Below, in pieces: positions 1 through 10,032 of a DNA stretch of 64,000 nt. This stretch comes from Symbiodinium natans (taxonomy: Eukaryota; Sar; Dinophyceae; Suessiales; Symbiodiniaceae), in contig CAJNDS010000480.1 of NCBI GenBank assembly GCA_905221605.1, forward strand, positions 424,510 through 488,509. The letters are read 5' to 3'. How positions within the stretch are numbered: the stretch's first letter is position 1; every line of letters begins with the position of its first letter. Under the pieces are notes generated by a model. It ran no database searches and was not told the DNA's origin. It saw nothing but the letters and a program-made list of their open reading frames with translations. The translations under genes and the position numbers were made by a program.

Positions 1-1245
1 CAGCTGCGAATTGGAGCTTCAAATTCACGTCCCTATGCTGCTGCCTTTGCTGCTTTGCTGGGAGATGGATGTGTGGTGACCTGGGGCAGTGATGCAAACG
101 GTGGCGACAGCAGTGCTGTACAAGATCAGCTCCAGAACGTGGAGCAGGTGCAAGCTTCTGAAGGGGCGTTTGCTGCGATCCGGGCTGATGGATTTGTGGT
201 GACCTGGGGCGATGCTGATTGGGGTGGCGACAGCAGTTCCGTACAAGATCAGCTCAAGAACGTGCAGCAGGTGCAAGCTTCTGTAGGGGCGTTTGCGGCG
301 ATCCGGGCTGATGGATCCGTGGTGACCTGGGGCGATGCTAGTCGTGGCGGCGACAGCAGTGCCATACAAGAACAGCTGAAGACCGTGCAGCGTGCCCAAG
401 CTACAATCTCAGCTTTTGCTGCGATCCGGGCTGATGGATCTGTGGTGACCTGGGGTGCTGCTGAATACGGAGGCGACAGCAGTGCCGTGCAAGATCAGCT
501 CAAGAACGTGCAGCAGGTGCAAGCTTCTCTGGCGGCGTTTGCTGCGATCCGGGGTGATGGATCTGTGGTGAGCTGGGGCGATGCTTGTCGTGGCGGTGAC
601 AGCAGTGCCATACAAGAGCAGCTCAAAAACGTGCAGCAGGTGCAAGCTTCTGCTGGGGCGTTTGCGGCGATCCGGGCTGATGGATCTGTGGTGACGTGGG
701 GACATACTAAACACGGAGGCGACAGCAGTTCCGTACAAGATCAGCTGAAGAACGTGCAGCAGGTGCAACATTCTGGTCGGGCATTTGCGGCGATCCGGGT
801 TGATGGATCTGTGGTGACCTGGGGCTCTGCTGAATGCGGAGGCGACAGCAGTACAGTACAAGATCAGCTCAAGAACGTGCAGCAGGTGCAAGCTTCTGAA
901 GGGGCATTTGCCGCGATCCGGGCTGATGGATCCGTGGTGACCTGGGGCGATGCTAGTCGTGGCGGCGACAGCAGTGCCGTACAAGAACAGCTGAAGACCG
1001 TGCAGCAGGTGCAAGCTTGTGCAGGGGCATTTGCTGCGATTCGAGCTGATGGATCTGTGGTGACCTGGGGCGATGCTGATTGGGGCGGCGACAGCAGTTC
1101 TGTACAAGATCAGCTGAAGAACGTGCAGCAGGTGCAAGCTTCTGTAGGGGCCTTTGCCGCGATCCGGGCTGATGGATCTGTGGTGACCTGGGGCAATGAT
1201 TGTTGCGGTGGCGACAGGAGTGTTGTACATGGAGGATACCTGTGA
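1..1245 (+). CDS. RCC1-like 41-residue repeat protein, 5' end outside window
   Basis: The frame is open from the first base, so the start lies upstream of the window; it ends at TGA 1243-1245. About ten tandem 41-residue (123-bp) units follow the pattern AFAAIRADGSVVTWG, four variable residues, GGDSS, then VQDQLKNVQQVQAS. The VVTWG core resembles RCC1 beta-propeller blades, but the unit is shorter than classical RCC1 repeats (about 50-70 residues). No HECT or other catalytic domain is visible, so a HERC-type ligase label would be unjustified. Units 2 and 9 share the DADWG variant and units 3 and 8 share DASRG, suggesting recent unit exchange. It is a paralogue of the complete gene at 57,115 and is probably, like it, preceded by a ubiquitin-like domain. 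Function is unknown; a protein-binding scaffold is an inference. Confidence 0.85.
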   Translation, partial: QLRIGASNSRPYAAAFAALLGDGCVVTWGSDANGGDSSAVQDQLQNVEQVQASEGAFAAIRADGFVVTWGDADWGGDSSSVQDQLKNVQQVQASVGAFAAIRADGSVVTWGDASRGGDSSAIQEQLKTVQRAQATISAFAAIRADGSVVTWGAAEYGGDSSAVQDQLKNVQQVQASLAAFAAIRGDGSVVSWGDACRGGDSSAIQEQLKNVQQVQASAGAFAAIRADGSVVTWGHTKHGGDSSSVQDQLKNVQQVQHSGRAFAAIRVDGSVVTWGSAECGGDSSTVQDQLKNVQQVQASEGAFAAIRADGSVVTWGDASRGGDSSAVQEQLKTVQQVQACAGAFAAIRADGSVVTWGDADWGGDSSSVQDQLKNVQQVQASVGAFAAIRADGSVVTWGNDCCGGDRSVVHGGYL

Positions 1246-1747
1246 CAGGTTCTTCAGCCTGCAATTAGAAGTCTAGGGTTGCGTGATTTTCTGTAGGCCT
1301 TCCATTGGCTCATTTGTAGAACTGAAGTCGGCCTCCAAGCATCAACCCGGAATCCAAAATCGCCCCTCCATTTAGAAGGGCTGAAGGGCCAGTCCCCTGC
1401 TAGGGTTTAGGGTTTAGGGTTTAGGGACAAAAGCCGGCTTTGAGAATTTCAGGGTTTACAGGGGCGATCATCCGGGAGGTTAGTTTAGCAACTTAGGGTT
1501 CAAGTAGTATCCGTGTTTCCTTTTTAACTTAGGATCTCTTGAACCCCAAAAAAAGGGGACAACCACTCATGAAACTCTTTTTGCATTCCATGCTCAGAAC
1601 TTAGGGGAATCAGGTCTGAGTCCTGAAGCTAGTCGGTCAGACTTCTAGGACTTACCCTAAGCCCTAAACCCTGAACCCTAGGGTTTAGGGTTTAGGGTTT
1701 AGGGTTTAGGGTTTAGCTCAGGAGGTGGCTTGGGTCTAGGATTGGGG

Positions 1748-1776
1748 CCAGGTCCCCCCCCCCCCCCCCCCCCCCC
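1748..1776. repeat. poly-C tract
   Basis: An uninterrupted run of about 27 C separates a CCCTAAA/TTTAGGG cluster from the exon-like island at 1850. Confidence 0.9.
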
Positions 1777-1849
1777 TTGTCGTGCTGCAGCCCTCTGGGA
1801 CGAGCCGAGTACAAGGCTGAGAGTGTGCCACCTCTTTTCCTCGAGACAG

Positions 1850-1996
1850 GCTCTGAAGTTGGGCAAGAGCAGCCTCCACTTTGCGGTGAACAACGTTATG
1901 TACCAGACCAGATCTCGCTATAACGAGGTGCTGAACATGTCCTTTCCGGAGAGTGCTTGTGAAGTCGGAAGCACGCGCGTCTGGCCTTGCTTCTAG
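1850..1996 (+). CDS. exon-like island, unknown protein
   Basis: It follows CGAGACAG and is open to TAG at 1994-1996. The translation begins ALKLGKSSLHFAVNNVMYQT and continues with SRYNEVLNMSFPES, which has normal protein composition, unlike the repeats on both sides. A GT donor could end the exon earlier, near 1960 (GCTT/GTGAAG). I do not recognise the family. TTTAGGG begins directly after the stop. Confidence 0.5.
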   Translation, partial: ALKLGKSSLHFAVNNVMYQTRSRYNEVLNMSFPESACEVGSTRVWPCF

Positions 1997-2544
1997 GGTT
2001 TAGGGTTTAGGGTTTAGGGTTTAGGATTCAGGGTTTAGGGTTTAGGGTTTAGGGTTTAGGAATCAGGGTTTAGGGTTTAGGGGGTAGACCATAAACCCTA
2101 CACCCTACACCCTACACCCTAAACCCTAAACCCTAAACCCTAAACCCTAAACCCTAAATTACTGAACCTTAGATAGGGTTCAGGGTTTAGGGCTCCCCAG
2201 CTCGACATCCCGCAGGGTGCAAGGCTTGAGGATTCGGGGTTTTTGGGGGGTTTTTGGGTAAACCCTAAACCCTACACCCTACACCCTACACCCTAAACCC
2301 TAAACCCTAAACCCTAAACCCTAAACCCTAAACCCTAAACTTAAGCCCTAAAACCTAAAGGCCTAGAACCCTACAAACCCTACAAACCCTACAAACCCTA
2401 CAAACCCTACAAACCCTACAAACCCTGAAACCCTCAAAGCCCAAAACCCTGAAACCCTGAAACCCTGAAACCCTGAAACCCTAAACCCTAAACCCCAAAC
2501 CCCAAACCCTAAACCCTAAACCCTAAACTTAAGCCTTCTACCAG

Positions 2545-2598
2545 GAGCGGCATCGGCTCGGAGAGGAGGTCGCACCTCAGCTGCAGATAGCGCGGGCT
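2545..2598 (+). CDS. exon-like island, unknown protein
   Basis: It is preceded by TTCTACCAG and reads ERHRLGEEVAPQLQIARA before a TAG. The segment is GC-rich and charged, between CCCTAAA runs on both sides. The donor is not resolved. Confidence 0.35.
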
Positions 2599-2713
2599 TA
2601 GGCTACTCCTAAACCCTAAACCCTAAACCCTAAACACTAAACCCTAAACCCGAAACCTAAGCCCAAGCCTTGTGAACCCTGAACCCTATGAGCCCTAAAC
2701 GCTGAGCCCTCAG

Positions 2714-2762
2714 CCCAACTTTGTCGTGTGAGGGTGAAGCGTTCATGCCTGAGTTGGAGATG
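2714..2762 (+). CDS. exon-like island, weak
   Basis: It follows CCCTCAG and has an open frame ending CEGEAFMPELEM, with TTTAGGG starting directly after it. It is short and no clear donor is seen. Confidence 0.25.
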
Positions 2763-2806
2763 CTTTTAGGGTTTAGGGTTCAGGGTTCAGGGTTTAGGGT
2801 TTAGGG

Positions 2807-2937
2807 GTACATATTAACCAATGTATAACTGTACTTATAACCCAATCATAAGCCCATTATAAGTGTCCAACTAAGGTTATAAGTACAGTTATAAGTACAC
2901 TTATAATTGGTGAATAAGTACCATGAACCTCCAAGTG
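2807..2937. mobile_element. small TIR element, family 1
   Basis: The arms TATAACTGTACTTATAACC and GGTTATAAGTACAGTTATA are inverted copies, and the right end reads GTACCATGAACCTCCAAGTG. The matching outer left end is missing, so this copy is left-truncated. Related copies lie at 7811, 41605 and 59872. Confidence 0.7.
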
Positions 2938-3093
2938 TGTGGTGTAGCGCATGTAAGGCTTTGGGCTTTGAGAAGCCAGGGCTTGGGTTTAGGGTTTCGG
3001 GTTTACCGTTCAGGGTTTAGGGTTTAGGGTTTAGGGTTTAGGGTTTAATTAGGGTTTAGGGCTAGGGTTTTAGGTTCTGGGGTTTGGTGTTCC

Positions 3094-3159
3094 GAGTTCA
3101 TGTCGGGGAAAGACCATGAAAATCTCGACAGATCGGCGCTGCCTGGGCAGACACCCTGA
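3094..3159 (+). CDS. exon-like island, possibly terminal
   Basis: The frame EFMSGKDHENLDRSALPGQT runs to a TGA at 3157-3159. It lies between TTTAGGG and CCCTAAA tracts. The acceptor is not resolved. Confidence 0.35.
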   Translation, partial: EFMSGKDHENLDRSALPGQTP

Positions 3160-3403
3160 AGCTTCAAACCCTAACCCTAAACCCTGAACCGTAGACCCCT
3201 AACCCCAGAACCCGAAATCCGTGAGCCACTCCGCTGCCCCCCCTGGGTTGTACAGTGTATTTGAGGGACATAAGGGCTCTCCTCTTAAGGGCCGATATTC
3301 AGGACCATGTAACTGCTTCAGGGCCTAGGGTTTGGGGCTTAGGGTTCACCCCAAGCCCTCAGCCCTGCAACCACATGCCCAAAGTCACGATAACCCCAGT
3401 AAG

Positions 3404-3512
3404 CTAGACCCGGAGTAGGCCCTCATTTCCTTTTTTGGGGTTGGGGTTCCCTTAAAATCCCCCTACAACCAAAAGGGTACCCTTCTTATTCCTAGGCTAC
3501 TCCTGGGTCTAG
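3404..3512. mobile_element. small TIR element, family 4
   Basis: The ends CTAGACCCGGAGTAGG and CCTAGGCTACTCCTGGGTCTAG are inverted. The interior has the family-typical TTCCTTTTTTGGGG and CAAAAGGGTACCC. Other copies are at 55541, 58989 and 62318. Confidence 0.6.
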
Positions 3513-3568
3513 TACACCCCAAAAACCCGAAACCCTAAACCCTAAACCCCAATAAACCCTATAAACAG

Positions 3569-3634
3569 CCTTTAAGGAAGCGCTGCAGAAGAAGTTCAAT
3601 GAAGAACGAGCTCGGGCGCAGCCCTCGGCTGAAG
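3569..3634 (+). CDS. exon with AG and GT borders, unknown protein
   Basis: The island is preceded by CCCTATAAACAG and followed by GTTGCAG. Its open frame includes FKEALQKKFNEERARAQPSA, a lysine/glutamate-rich, probably helical segment. The acceptor lies about 20 bases from a CCCTAAACCC run, so the upstream intron ends in telomere-type repeat. Confidence 0.55.
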
Positions 3635-4390
3635 GTTGCAGGTTTTTGGGAGAAATCCCGAACCCGAAGCTCCAAACCCTACACTTCAAAACTTACTCTC
3701 TACATGGGTAGTTCCCGGTAGACCCTAGACCCATACACCCTAGACCCTGATCTCATCAACCCTCAGCCCTAAACCCTAAACCCTAAGTAGCCTAAGCCCT
3801 GTAGCATCGCCCAGGTATCCGCCTCTGGTTCGTTCAGGGGGCCTGGTCGGGTGGCTCCACAAACCTAGGCTCCCTCAAAAACAGCAAAGGCTGGAGCAAA
3901 ACTCTCTAAACGCCCGAAACCCTAAACCCCAAATGCCCTAAACATTTAAGGACCCGAACCGCCCGGAAACCTGAATGCCCTACCCAAGCCCAAGACGAAC
4001 CTAAGCGCCCCAAAACCCTGAACAGCAAGATTCCCACATCCTACACCAGAAAGCGGTGCCTTTTTGTCCATTGCAAGGGTTTTTGGGATCATGTCAAGCG
4101 ACCTTCAAGCTTGATAAACCTTAAGTCAAAGACCCGACCGAATTTTTCATCTGCGGTCTGTTCCGGATGTTTCCGTCTTTTGCGGTCTTGCCTGGCCTGT
4201 GCATTCTTGATCCGGGGGGGGGGGGGCGGGGGTGCTTTAACTAATTAAGCCTCCCGACACCCTAAACCTCATGACGGGCAAACGATCTGTTATATAGGAG
4301 CCCTAAACACTAAACCTAAACCCTAAAGCCTAAACCCTAAACCCCAAATTTTGTTAGGGTTTACGGACCAGAAACCCGAAGCCCACTCTA

Positions 4391-4450
4391 AAGGCAGCGG
4401 AGAAATCGGCCGTAGCGGCAAACAACAGCCTGCGGTTATTGTGGGCCTGG
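4391..4450 (+). CDS. exon-like island
   Basis: The frame KAAEKSAVAANNSLRLLWAW is open between degenerate repeats. The following sequence (CTTGTTTCATGAAGGCT...GGGTCTCTTGGGG) recurs at about 4640-4680 and is therefore a repeat, so the exon probably ends near 4450. Confidence 0.4.
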
Positions 4451-5144
4451 CCTTACTTGTTTCATGAAGGCTAAGGGTCTCTTGGGGTTCAGACGGGGTT
4501 TAAGGTTTAGGGCTTAGGGTAAGTTTACTTCTCCCACAGCTGAACTTGTTTTTTTTTTTTTTTTTGAGGGGGGGGGGGTTTCTTTGGTTAGTGGAATCAT
4601 AAAGGTTAGCCCTTTTGTTCCTTGGTTATTGGAGAAGTAAGCTTACTGTTTCATGAAGGCTGAGGGTCTCTTGGGGTGAAATCAGGGTTTAAGGGTTTAG
4701 GGCTTAGGGTAAGTTTAGGGTTCAAGTAAGCAACTATAAGGCTACGGGCACAAAGCTTCCCTTTCAATGCGTGTTTGAACTTTCAAGCACTTGGGGTCAA
4801 GGGTTTGCTTTGCTCAGCGGGCTGTATCAACATGTGAAGACATGTCTTATTTCGGTTTAGGGTTCACGGCGAGGGATTAGTGCTTTCCTTCATTGGCACG
4901 AATATTCACACCCCAAGGTCTCTAAGTATGTGCTGCATTTTCTTTGTTGCCAAACTTGGCCGTTTTATTCAGGCTATTTTTTGTTAAGGACTCTTAGCCT
5001 GAGCTCTGGACCCTACCAAGAGGAACCTTCAACCAACCCTAAACTCGAAACCCTGCACCGTAAACCCCAAACCCTGTGTATGGGTCTACCCTAAGCCCCA
5101 ACCCAGCCCTAAACCCCGAAGCCCAAGCCAACCTTCAACCCCAG

Positions 5145-5204
5145 CCCACCATGCGAACGCGTGGCAGGACGGGCCAGTCTATCCCGAAGGCCCCCATTGC
5201 AGAT
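5145..5204 (+). CDS. exon-like island with internal ATG
   Basis: It is preceded by AACCCCAG and followed by GTGGGG. It contains ACC-ATG with the frame MRTRGRTGQSIPKAPIAD, so it could be either an internal exon or a first coding exon starting at 5151. The flanking repeats are degenerate telomere type. Confidence 0.45.
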
Positions 5205-5365
5205 GTGGGGTTTCGGGTTTAGGGTTTAGGATGAGAGCTTTATCAGACATGAACATGCCCCAGACGAAGTAAGTAGGTCGGTAATAAGTGCTACAAGTTT
5301 ATGGTTAGTCTGGATGGAGTTTCCGAGTTGGGGTGTTGGGTTACGGGGCTCCTGACACAGGCACC

Positions 5366-5493
5366 ACGAGGAGGGGCCCCTTACTATACTAACTTTCGTT
5401 CAGGGACTTGCAACCTAAGAAGCGTTAGGACCCTTATAACCCCACTTATTGTCCTTACAGGTCTACTTATATCTAGGGGGCCGTTCCTTGTAC
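5366..5493. mobile_element. small TIR element, family 2
   Basis: The ends ACGAGGAGGGGCCCC and GGGGGCCGTTCCTTGT are inverted. Interior landmarks of the family are visible: TTACTATACTAAC, ACCCTTATAACCCC and TCTACTTATA. Further copies are listed at 46069, 52978, 53415, 55250, 56969 and 62949, with shorter relatives at 7125, 7744, 42745 and 62590. Confidence 0.7.
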
Positions 5494-5944
5494 AGGCGGG
5501 ACCTCCTTATAAGGGACTCAAGGTGAGTAAGCAATACAGGGGGCTATTTTCGGGCGACTTAAGTATGAAGGGACTATAGGTGTGTGTGTGTGGGTGAAAA
5601 TATACATATACATTTCTGCATATGTCTGTCTGTAAACACATACGTATAGGGGCTATACACAGATAGGTAGATAGATAGGGTAGTAGTATTCAGGGTCTTA
5701 AGATCCCTTCCGAGCAGCCCTGAATCAATGAGTCCAGTCCAGAAAAAAAGGGTTGAGGCCAGAAGAGACCGATATCCTTCAAAGAGTTCGATTCAACCCT
5801 AAACCTTGAACCTCCTAAACCCTTGAACCTCCTAAACCCTTAAACCTCCGAAACCCTTCAACACTCAAACCCTAAACCCGGAAACCCTCAGCCCAAAGCC
5901 GAAACCCCCAAAGGACCCAGCACCCTCAAGCCCCCGCACTGCAG

Positions 5945-5980
5945 CTGGGCTCGGTTTTGGAAGCGGCAGCCTTTGAAAGC
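5945..5980 (+). CDS. short exon-like island
   Basis: Between CACTGCAG and GTAGTA lies a 36-base open segment reading LGSVLEAAAFES. The borders are good but the segment is very short. Confidence 0.35.
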
Positions 5981-6283
5981 GTAGTAGTATTTTGGGGACA
6001 GGCTATAGTACGTATATACTTGGGCCTTTAAGGGGTTCCTACATAGTAGCTTAGGGGCAATCTATATACTATGTAGGTGCATGGATCCTTAGGGTTATTT
6101 TGCATGATTTGTTTACTCAGCATATTTCTTGGGGAGGCGTTAGGGTTTGGAGGCAAGCATCTGGAGACAGATGGTGAACTAGCTGTATGTCTGTGTCAAC
6201 TTGTTGTGGGACCCTAGGAAACGGTGATGCGTTGCAGACCGAGCCTCAACCCAAACGTTCAATTTCCCAGTTCTGATTCACAG

Positions 6284-6337
6284 CAGTGCAAGTGCGTGCT
6301 ACAGCAAGAACAACTCAGCACTTCGTCAACCCACCAG
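6284..6337 (+). CDS. exon-like island
   Basis: It is preceded by GATTCACAG and followed by GTACATG. The 54 bases read QCKCVLQQEQLSTSSTHQ. A second reading frame through 6286-6450 is also open and looks protein-like, so the frame is uncertain. A further acceptor TGTTTTCAG lies at 6403. Confidence 0.4.
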
Positions 6338-6642
6338 GTACATGCATGTCTCTCTCGCAAAATTGCGGCCTCGGAGTTCAGGCTGAAGCCCCAATGTTTT
6401 CAGGTGGGACGGCCGTACATGGGATTACGGAGACCAAGCCGTTGCTGTTCCCAAGTCCCCCGCCTCCCCCCCCTGCCCTCTTACCAGTGGCATCTTGCTC
6501 AATCTCATAGCGAATTTCAGGTACTTGTTTGGGTTTTTGAGAGAAACTAACGCCCCAAACCCTGAACCCTAAACCCGAAACCCTAAACCCGAAACCCTAA
6601 ACCCAAACCCTAAACCCAAAACCCTAAACCCGAAACCTGGAG

Positions 6643-6740
6643 AGAACCCGCGACCTGGTGGCCAGGGACACCTCAATGCCATCAAGGTGGTCGGCGCAGG
6701 TGGACTGGACGTGAACATCCAGCATCTTGAGAAGGCCTTC
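6643..6740 (+). CDS. exon-like island, strong coding composition
   Basis: The frame contains GGQGHLNAIKVVGAGGLDVN followed by IQHLEKAF, with CCCTAAA runs within about 15 bases on both sides. A GC donor is possible at AAG/GCCTTC (6735). The family is not recognised. Confidence 0.5.
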
Positions 6741-6868
6741 CCCCCAAACCCTAAACCCTAAACCCTAAACCCTAAACCCTAAACCCTAAACCCTAAACCC
6801 TAGCCCTTAACCCTACACCCCAAGCCTTCCGCCTGCCCGGGTTTGGTGTTTGGAGTTGTGGGATTCAG

Positions 6869-6945
6869 GGCTGAAAGCCTTCAACTCTCCCAACGAAGCT
6901 TTGTATGGGGGGGCCATCGAGCACTTCGTCATCACCGGTTTCAAG
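6869..6945 (+). CDS. exon with AG and GT borders
   Basis: It follows GGGATTCAG and precedes GTTGAACAC. The frame reads LKAFNSPNEALYGGAIEHF then VITGFK. TTTAGGG resumes 15 bases after the donor. Confidence 0.55.
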
Positions 6946-7012
6946 GTTGAACACTTTGGGTTTAGGGTTTGGGGTTTAGGGTTATTAGGGTGGGTTTAGG
7001 TTGGATTTGATT

Positions 7013-7037
7013 TGGGGGGGGGGGGGGGGGGGGGGGG
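7013..7037. repeat. poly-G tract, paired with poly-C at 7110-7130
   Basis: About 24 G are followed 75 bases later by about 20 C (7110-7130), giving a potential G/C hairpin around a unique spacer. Confidence 0.85.
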
Positions 7038-7424
7038 TAAGACAGGCAAGGCTGTTCTTAGCGTGTGTAGTCTGACAGCATTGTCTTTTGAGGACCGACA
7101 AAAAGCCCCGCCCCCCCCCCCCCCCCCCCCTAGTTAGTAGAGTTATAAGGATTATAAGGACCCAAAATTGGGTTATAAGGATCCTAACTTAGGCTAAGAC
7201 TCTCTCGACTATAGGTAGTAAAGTCAACCCTAAACACTGTGTAGAGGCGCAGAGTGAAGTGGCACCCCTGCGAGACTGTGTGTTCCTTTATGCCTATAGT
7301 TTCTGTGGCCTGGCATACCCTGTAACCCTGAACACTAGACCCTAAACCCTAAAACCCTAAACCCTAAACCCTAAACCCTAAACCCTAGCCCTAAACCCTA
7401 AACCCCTGAGCCCCAAAGCCCCAG

Positions 7425-7511
7425 GACATCGGGAAGCTGGACATCGACTTAGGCACCACGCGTTTCAAGACGCTGCAGGCCGTGATCAACACGGCTCGCG
7501 ACCTAGACAGG
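7425..7511 (+). CDS. exon with AG and GT borders
   Basis: Preceded by AAAGCCCCAG and followed by GTCTAGGGTCTAGGG. The 87 bases are exactly 29 codons, including DIGKLDIDLGTTRFKTLQAV and INTARDLDR. The downstream intron begins directly with telomere-variant repeats; the upstream intron ends about 30 bases after CCCTAAACCC. Confidence 0.6.
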
Positions 7512-7810
7512 GTCTAGGGTCTAGGGTCTTCCATAGGATTTAGGGTTTGGGGTTTAGGGTTTAGGGTTTAGGGGTCGGTTGCCTGAAGGCGCACCCTCAA
7601 TGCATCCAAAACTCCAAGACACCAGAAGGGCAACCCAAAAAGATATGAGTCTATGGAGCCCTTCTGAGACATTCTGGCCGGTTCTTAGTAGGGAATGTGT
7701 GAGGTACCCTAGGTACTCCCTTAAAGGGCCCTTATAGAACACAGTTTAGGGTCCTTCTCACTCTACTTATGACAGGGGAGCCCCTCCTTGCAAGGGTCCA
7801 CGTATGATAG

Positions 7811-7990
7811 ACTTGGAGGTTCATGGTACTTAGTAACCCAATTATAACTGTAGTTATAACCCCATTACAACCCTATTTGGGTAGTTAAGGGGCAAATGAG
7901 AGATTATAACCCTATTTGGGTACTTAGGGGTAAATAAGAGGGTTATAGCTACGCATATCATTGGGTTATAAGCACCCTGAACCTCCAAGT
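7811..7990. mobile_element. small TIR element, family 1
   Basis: The left end ACTTGGAGGTTCATGGTACT is matched by ACCCTGAACCTCCAAGT at the right. The interior has a duplicated TATAACCCTATTTGGGTA module. Confidence 0.75.
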
Positions 7991-8144
7991 GTACTTGGGC
8001 CTGGGTTCCACTATGGTCAGGCAGATACGAAAATATATGGAACCTTAGGGCATGCTATTTCAGAACGGTTCCTGTTCCGACGTATCCTAAACCCTAGACC
8101 CTAAACCCTAAACCCTAAGCCCTATGCCCTAAACCCTAAACTAG

Positions 8145-8241
8145 ATATACCCAACTGTGCAACCACTGCGTTGCGGTGAACCGTGTACCACCTACCCTTG
8201 GAGCAGCCTAGTTCAATCGACTGGCCCGCCCACGGCAAAAG
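8145..8241 (+). CDS. exon-like island
   Basis: Preceded by CCCTAAACTAG and followed by GTTAGGGTTTAGGG. The frame reads IYPTVQPLRCGEPCTTYPWS with SLVQSTGPPTAK after it. The donor GT is the junction with the first TTTAGGG unit. Confidence 0.45.
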
Positions 8242-8567
8242 GTTAGGGTTTAGGGTTTCGGGTTTAGGGTTTAGGCTTTAGGGTCACGCACAAAGAAGAA
8301 CAAGAGTAATTCAGCCACCACTCCAGCAACGGATCTGTGCAGACTCTTGTTTTTTTTTTTGATCCCCGCGGTTTCGACATGGCCAACTCACCACAGCCCC
8401 CAATAACACGGAGGGTTAAGAGTTTAGGGTTTCTGCAGTCTTCGGCCTAAACACTAAACCCTAAACCCTAAACTCTAAATCCTAAACTCTAAACCCTAGA
8501 CCCTAAACCTAAAACCCAAACCTTGAACCCTAAATCTAAAGGGGCGCCGGAGAGCCTAGTCAAAGAG

Positions 8568-8637
8568 TGATGCCACACCCCGCCGAGATCTACTGGCGAT
8601 TTCTTCCCCAAACCCGCGCCACGAAGTCCGACGCTCG
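8568..8637 (+). CDS. exon-like island
   Basis: Preceded by TCAAAGAG and followed by GTAGTC. The frame reads MPHPAEIYWRFLPQTRATKS then DA. The flanks are CCCTAAA and TTTAGGG repeats. Confidence 0.45.
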
Positions 8638-8673
8638 GTAGTCGCAGCTTTGGGATTTGGGGTTTGGGGTTTA

Positions 8674-8888
8674 GGGTTTATAGGGTTTATAGGGTTTATA
8701 GGGTTTATAGGGTTTATAGGGTTTATAGGGTTTATAGGGTTTATAGGGTTTATAGGTTTTATAGGGTTTATAGGGTTTATAGGGTTTATTTAGGGTTTAT
8801 AGGGTTTATAGGGTTTATAGGGTTTATAGGGTTTATAGGGTTTATAGGGTTTATAGGGTTTATAGGGTTTATAGGGTTTATAGGGTTT
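8674..8888 (+). repeat. TTTATAGGG nonamer array
   Basis: About 23 tandem copies of TTTATAGGG, a TTTAGGG unit with an inserted TA. One unit is altered to TATAGGTTT and one to TTTATTTAGGG. Nine bases equal three codons, so one frame reads a YRV/FIG tripeptide string; I regard this as a repeat, not a gene. Confidence 0.95.
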
Positions 8889-9176
8889 AGGCTTTAGGTT
8901 AGGGTTACCGCCCGCCAGCCCAACATCCTAAAACCACAACGCAAACCCTCCAAACACAAGCCCCGGAAACTCCAGCGGCACCCTGAAGCCTCATATCCCG
9001 AAACCACTCTAAGCCTCGACCCCAGGGGTTTAGGGTTTAGGTTTTTTTTAAGGGTTTAGAGTTTAGGGTTTAGGGTTTAAAATTTAGGGTTTAGGGTTTA
9101 GGGTTATGTCCAAGCACCCATAAATTGATTCTACCCGTGCTTCCCTTTGATGTGGGGTTAGGGTTCCCTGAAACAG

Positions 9177-9283
9177 CTTGGCAGCCCGGTTGTGCCCATT
9201 TTCCCTTGTAAGGTCCCCTGATAAAGTAGCCAACCCCCCAAAAAGGGCGCCCTTGATAATAGTATGGTTACTGGCCTACCAAG
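9177..9283. mobile_element. small TIR element, family 3
   Basis: The ends CTTGGCAGCCCGGT and TACTGGCCTACCAAG are inverted. The interior has CCAACCCCCCAAAAAGGGCGCCC. Other copies are at 43120, 58860 and 62168. Confidence 0.65.
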
Positions 9284-9737
9284 ACACACAACCAGATGAG
9301 ATTGAGGCTTCCGCTTTTTCCTTGGTGCTTGGGGAGCTCAGCATCCATCATTACCTGAAGGTCCTGAAGCCCCGAAGCCTTGAAAGCCCAAAGCCTAAGC
9401 CTTACCCTTGGGCCCTATTTCACGGTTTCAATCTTTTTTGCATATACATGACATTTTTTGGAGCTACCTTTATCAATCGCTGATTACCAATGGTGCTTAA
9501 GAGTCAGTGGAACGGAACAGACACATATAGATCCCGATTGCAATACTCCCCCTTAAGCACCAACGACTCTAAGACGCCTGTCAGCTCTGAAGTTTTTTGG
9601 GAGTAGGATTTATAAGGGTTCAGGGTTTAGGGTTTAGGGCTTAGGGCTTAGGGCTTAGGGTTTAGGGTTTAGGATTTAGGGTTTAGGTTTAGGGTTTAGG
9701 GTTTAGGGTTTAGGGTTTAGGGTAACAACCCCAGCAG

Positions 9738-9798
9738 CAACGCTTACATCCGGAGGTTCATCGCCTCGCACTACGGCGAGGCACCGGGACGGAGCGCC
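9738..9798 (+). CDS. exon-like island
   Basis: Preceded by AACCCCAGCAG. The frame reads NAYIRRFIASHYGEAPGRSA and may end at GTTATG (9799) or earlier at a GC donor, GAG/GCACCG (9781). TTTAGGG repeats end 8 bases before the acceptor. Confidence 0.5.
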
Positions 9799-9971
9799 GT
9801 TATGCTTCGACTTCCAGCGCTTTCCAGCGCTTCTTCGGGGGGGCTTCTTTTGGGTACAGGGTTTAGGGTTTTTTTCGGCCTAGGATTGAGAGCTTCGGGT
9901 TTAGGGTTTAGGAAGTGTAGGGTTCGGGGCTTAGAGTATTGCAGGCGTTTAAGGTGCAAGTCCTCGCGTAG

Positions 9972-10032
9972 CCGCAGCGCCACATTCGTGGACCATAGCA
10001 GCTCCTCCTGCGTTGAGGGCTTCCGCCGCAAA
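9972..10032 (+). CDS. exon-like island with possible GC donor
   Basis: Preceded by CTCGCGTAG. The frame reads RSATFVDHSSSSCVEGFRRK and ends at AAA/GCACCC, a candidate GC-AG intron start. A minus-strand frame here is also open (QEELLWSTNVALRLRED), so the strand is not settled by this island alone. Confidence 0.4.

Noticed and set aside
409..1230. Long minus-strand open frame opposite the RCC1-like repeats
   Set aside because: It follows from the 123-bp coding repeat, which keeps the opposite frame open; its translation is a low-complexity shadow (HHRSISPDR strings). The same holds at 57,274-58,119.
8664..8897. YRVYRV/FIGFIG repeat protein
   Set aside because: Pure translation of the TTTATAGGG array; a frame change at the one irregular unit leaves it open by chance.
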